Assembly (NCBI RefSeq): GCF_016653115.1
Contig: NZ_NHRX01000061.1
Location: forward strand, 1-64,000
Reading direction: 5' to 3'
DNA from: Rhodocyclus purpureus
Lineage (GTDB): Bacteria; Pseudomonadota; Gammaproteobacteria; Burkholderiales; Rhodocyclaceae
DNA: 64,000 bases
Shown: one piece after another, positions 61,810 to 64,000 of the stretch
Layout of the letters: every line of letters starts with the position of its first letter
Position numbering within the stretch: the first letter of the stretch is position 1
Program-made: the position numbers and the translations under genes
Notes under the pieces: model-generated
Database searches by the model: none
The model's input: the letters and a program-made list of their open reading frames with translations, nothing else
Told to the model about the DNA's origin: nothing

Positions 61810-63609
61810 TCAGCCGCCGGCAGGACGATCGAGCAGGCGCTTCGCGGAAGCCTCGCAGCAGCCGGCATCCGCCTCGACCTCCTCGCCGGAATAGGCGCTT
61901 GCCGACAGGTCCGGACGCAGGTCGCCGGAGATGAAGGGCTGCGCTGCCTCGCCGCCGAGCAGCAGGGACTCGATGTGCGCGACGCGCGCCTCCAGCGAAC
62001 CCTGCGTCGTGGAGCGCAGGCCGCCGCCGGGTTTGTCGACGAGCTTGCCGTCGGTCAGCTTGTCGGTGAGCTTGTCGGGCTTCTTGTCGGTCAGCTTGTC
62101 GTGAAGTGGCTTGTCGATCGCAACATCCTTCTTCAGCTCCTTGAGTTCCTTCTGGAACTCCTTCTTGACCTCCTTGATCTCCTTCACCTTGACGACGCAC
62201 TTGACGCGCAGGTTGGCACTCATCACCGGCCCGGAGGCGCCGATGCCGGTCACCGCCACGCAGGTGTCGGCGCCTGCGTAGGACTTGGAGTTCGGCGTCG
62301 AGGCGCTGTTGAAGGTGGTGTTGTTGCTCGAACCCGGATACGGGTCGCCCGCGTCGCCGCGGTTGTGGTCGAGTTCCATGTCGCGCTTGCCGTCGGCCTG
62401 CTCCAGCGCCACCTTGTAGTGCGCCTCGTTGGTGTTGTTGGCGACGCTGTCGTCGATGTGCCAGATCAGCAGCCCGCCCGCCGGCAGCGAGGCATCGAAG
62501 CCCGTCTTCTGGCGGTTCTCGACCAGGAAGTATTCGCTGCTCGCGGCACCGTCCTTCCACAGGCGATAGACCGTTCCCGAGTCCTTCACGTCGGCGATGT
62601 TCCTGGCCCCGTTGCTGGTCACGTTGATCACACTGGCCCAGCCCTGGTTCACCTTGCACCAGGCCGAGGGGTGTGCGGGTGTATTGCCGCCGCCACCCCA
62701 GCTGCCGCCCGCCATCAGGCACCAGTTGCCGATGCCTTCGGAGGTGTAGTCGGTGTCGTAGAGATCGGGGAAGCCGAACAGCAGGTGCCCCAGTTCGTGG
62801 CAGCAGACGCCGATCTTCGAGTCTTCCGGAACGGTCAGGTAGGAATAGACCTTGGTGCCATCGATGTTCATCGCGCCACCGGCGATATTCCACTTGTGCG
62901 ACCAGATGTCACCGGCACTGCCGGTTACCTCCGCCCCCGATCCCGCATGCACGACGATGAAGGCATCGACGTAGCCGTTGCCGTCGTTGTCGTACAGGCC
63001 GAAATTCACGCTGGCATTGGCGGCCAGCAAGGCATCGCGTGCCATCGTCTGCGCGTTGGGCTGGGCGCCGCCGATGCCCGAGGCACCGTGGGCGTACTGG
63101 GCCAGCGTCTGCGGCATGCGGAAGGGACCGACCACCTGGCCCTGGATATCCACGAGGCCGCGGCTGACCTCGCTGTAATACTCGCGCACGCTCCTGGTCG
63201 GGATGACGCCGGTCGAGAAGAACAGCTGATTGAAATGCGCCGCCGTCTGCACCATCGGCTTGTCGGAAAAGTCCACCAGTACAACGATCACGCGCACGAC
63301 CCCGCGCAGCGGCGCACGCTCGGCGGCGGCGCCGCGGATCATGCTCGGCGAGGCACCGAGCGGGAAATCCTCCGGTGGAAAGATCGTTCCGTCGTTGAAG
63401 CCGTCATGACGAGGCTCGGAGGCGCGCAGCTGGAAGGAGGACAGGAATTCCTTGGCCTTGCCGCGCATCTGCGCCAGTTCCTTCTTCAGCTTGTCCGCCA
63501 GTTCCGGGCACGGCGCCACCATGCTCCGCTCGCCATCCGCGTTGGCCTGCGCTGTCCGGTAGATATGCGCCATCTCCCTCGCCAGGGACCGGTAACCATG
63601 TTCACTCAT
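61810..63609 (-). CDS. M6-family (immune-inhibitor-A-like) metalloprotease with repeat tail
   Basis: 599 residues from ATG 63609. Catalytic domain about 100-465: GVVRVIVVLVDFSDKP, SVREYYSEVSRG, zinc motif HELGH at 271-275 followed by LLFGFPDLYDTDY, and GNWCLMAGGSW, all M6 hallmarks. No signal peptide, unusual for a family that is normally secreted. Residues 472-496 form a lysine-rich helix (VKEIKEVKKEFQKELKELKK). Residues 504-520 carry repeats DKLTDKK, DKLTD, KLTD; the last 70 residues are low-complexity and end with CCEASAKRLL. First gene of a four-gene operon with an ATP-grasp ligase, which suggests post-translational modification or processing by or of this protein. Confidence 0.85.
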   Translation of the reverse strand: MSEHGYRSLAREMAHIYRTAQANADGERSMVAPCPELADKLKKELAQMRGKAKEFLSSFQLRASEPRHDGFNDGTIFPPEDFPLGASPSMIRGAAAERAPLRGVVRVIVVLVDFSDKPMVQTAAHFNQLFFSTGVIPTRSVREYYSEVSRGLVDIQGQVVGPFRMPQTLAQYAHGASGIGGAQPNAQTMARDALLAANASVNFGLYDNDGNGYVDAFIVVHAGSGAEVTGSAGDIWSHKWNIAGGAMNIDGTKVYSYLTVPEDSKIGVCCHELGHLLFGFPDLYDTDYTSEGIGNWCLMAGGSWGGGGNTPAHPSAWCKVNQGWASVINVTSNGARNIADVKDSGTVYRLWKDGAASSEYFLVENRQKTGFDASLPAGGLLIWHIDDSVANNTNEAHYKVALEQADGKRDMELDHNRGDAGDPYPGSSNNTTFNSASTPNSKSYAGADTCVAVTGIGASGPVMSANLRVKCVVKVKEIKEVKKEFQKELKELKKDVAIDKPLHDKLTDKKPDKLTDKLTDGKLVDKPGGGLRSTTQGSLEARVAHIESLLLGGEAAQPFISGDLRPDLSASAYSGEEVEADAGCCEASAKRLLDRPAGG

Positions 63610-63758
63610 GACATTTCCCTCGTAGACGATGCGTGCAAGTCGGCCACCGGGCGGATGCCGATCGATTGATCGAGATCAGGGATGAGCCGAAGTCAGGGCG
63701 CTTCCTTCGCGGCGATGGGGCTTCCACCCGGACTGCCGGAAGGGCTCACCTGCACATG

Positions 63759-63787
63759 ATCTTAGATTGCGGAAATGACAATGTAAA
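63759..63787 (-). promoter_or_regulatory. Candidate promoter of the M6/ATP-grasp operon
   Basis: On the minus strand TTTACA (63787-63782), 17-base spacer, TAAGAT (63764-63759), in the only AT-rich part of the region. It leaves a 5' leader of about 140 bases. A GCCGGCAC/GTGCCGGC hairpin lies at 63819-63840, behind the next gene's stop. Confidence 0.55.
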
Positions 63788-63866
63788 TATGATTTTTGAA
63801 TTTTCGAGGGGCGGTGCTGCCGGCACGGGTGCGTGCCGGCGCCGATCACGCGCGCGGCGCTCCGTG

Positions 63867-64000
63867 CTAGCGCAACTTGGCGACCGCGCGTACGTACGGG
63901 CGAGGGTTGGCGAGGGTGGCGGGCAACTGCGCCATCGCCGCCGCGGCTGCTGCCCTGTCCGGATAGTCGCCATAGATGATGCCGATGCGCTCGCGTCCGC
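63867..64000 (-). CDS. C-terminal end of a SPOR-domain protein, cut by window edge
   Basis: The minus strand ends in a frame reading ERIGIIYGDYPDRAAAAAA, then PATLANPRPYVRAVAKLR and TAG at 63869-63867. Spacing of the YG-DY, AAAAAM and L...NPRPYVR segments matches SPOR domains, which bind denuded peptidoglycan glycan strands. The rest of the protein lies outside the window; such tails occur on ExeA/MshM-type ATPases. Confidence 0.6.
   Translation of the reverse strand, partial: GRERIGIIYGDYPDRAAAAAAMAQLPATLANPRPYVRAVAKLR

Overview
The window is high-GC DNA with beta-proteobacterial gene content, most likely from a Rhodocyclales-type organism (relatives of Accumulibacter, Azonexus/Dechloromonas, Thauera or Aromatoleum). 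Reasons: form II RuBisCO with phosphoribulokinase and FBPase, a benzoate-CoA ligase beside a KorC-like electron-transfer flavoprotein, hydroxysqualene-pathway hpnCDE genes, and small families that I associate with beta-proteobacteria (DUF3348, DUF802, DUF2894, DUF3460, DUF3567). The genus is inference.

Layout. 1-7.2 kb: the edge of an IS5-type transposase, then an aromatic-compound block: korC-like 2-oxoglutarate:NADP+ oxidoreductase subunit, a 123-bp tandem repeat array, an MDR dehydrogenase, bclA and a periplasmic ABC substrate-binding protein. 7.3-9.2 kb: a small insertion carrying a class II Fic protein, flanked by a duplicated 3' end of the phosphoribulokinase gene. 9.2-14.8 kb: Calvin cycle genes cbbP-cbbF (minus), cbbR (plus, divergent), cbbM and cbbY (minus). 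14.9-30.3 kb: mixed chromosomal genes (sirtuin, COQ8-type kinase, PAS protein, nitroreductase, HPF-cold-shock fusion, PEBP protein, pcm, haem-binding Tll0287-type protein, a 1198-residue hybrid histidine kinase, a methyltransferase, a second-type ftsH, SYLF protein, glycine-zipper lipoprotein).

30.4-37.5 kb is a defence-island-like accessory block: BrnT/BrnA toxin-antitoxin, a deleted and frameshifted type II restriction-modification gene, a VapC/Phd toxin-antitoxin pair, and a tight four-gene operon DUF3348 - MotA/ExbB-like coiled-coil protein (DUF802) - MotB/OmpA protein - DUF2894. The middle two have the architecture of the Zorya motor proteins ZorA and ZorB; the whole cassette fits what I remember of type III Zorya.

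37.5-59.5 kb is mainly housekeeping: serine protease, UMF1-type transporter, pepD, clpB behind a clear sigma-32 promoter, a Pat-like acyl-CoA synthetase/acetyltransferase, osmC, tesA divergent from ybbA, hpnC-hpnD-hpnE, tRNA-Leu(TAG), tig-clpP-clpX, lon behind a second sigma-32-like promoter, and tRNA-Val(TAC). 59.7-63.6 kb holds a four-gene minus-strand operon: an M6-family metalloprotease with a Lys/Thr/Asp repeat tail, an unrecognised protein, a RimK/graspetide-like ATP-grasp ligase and a small overlapping protein. I could not match this operon to any described system and consider it the best candidate for something new. A SPOR-domain protein is cut by the right edge. No rRNA genes or CRISPR arrays were seen.
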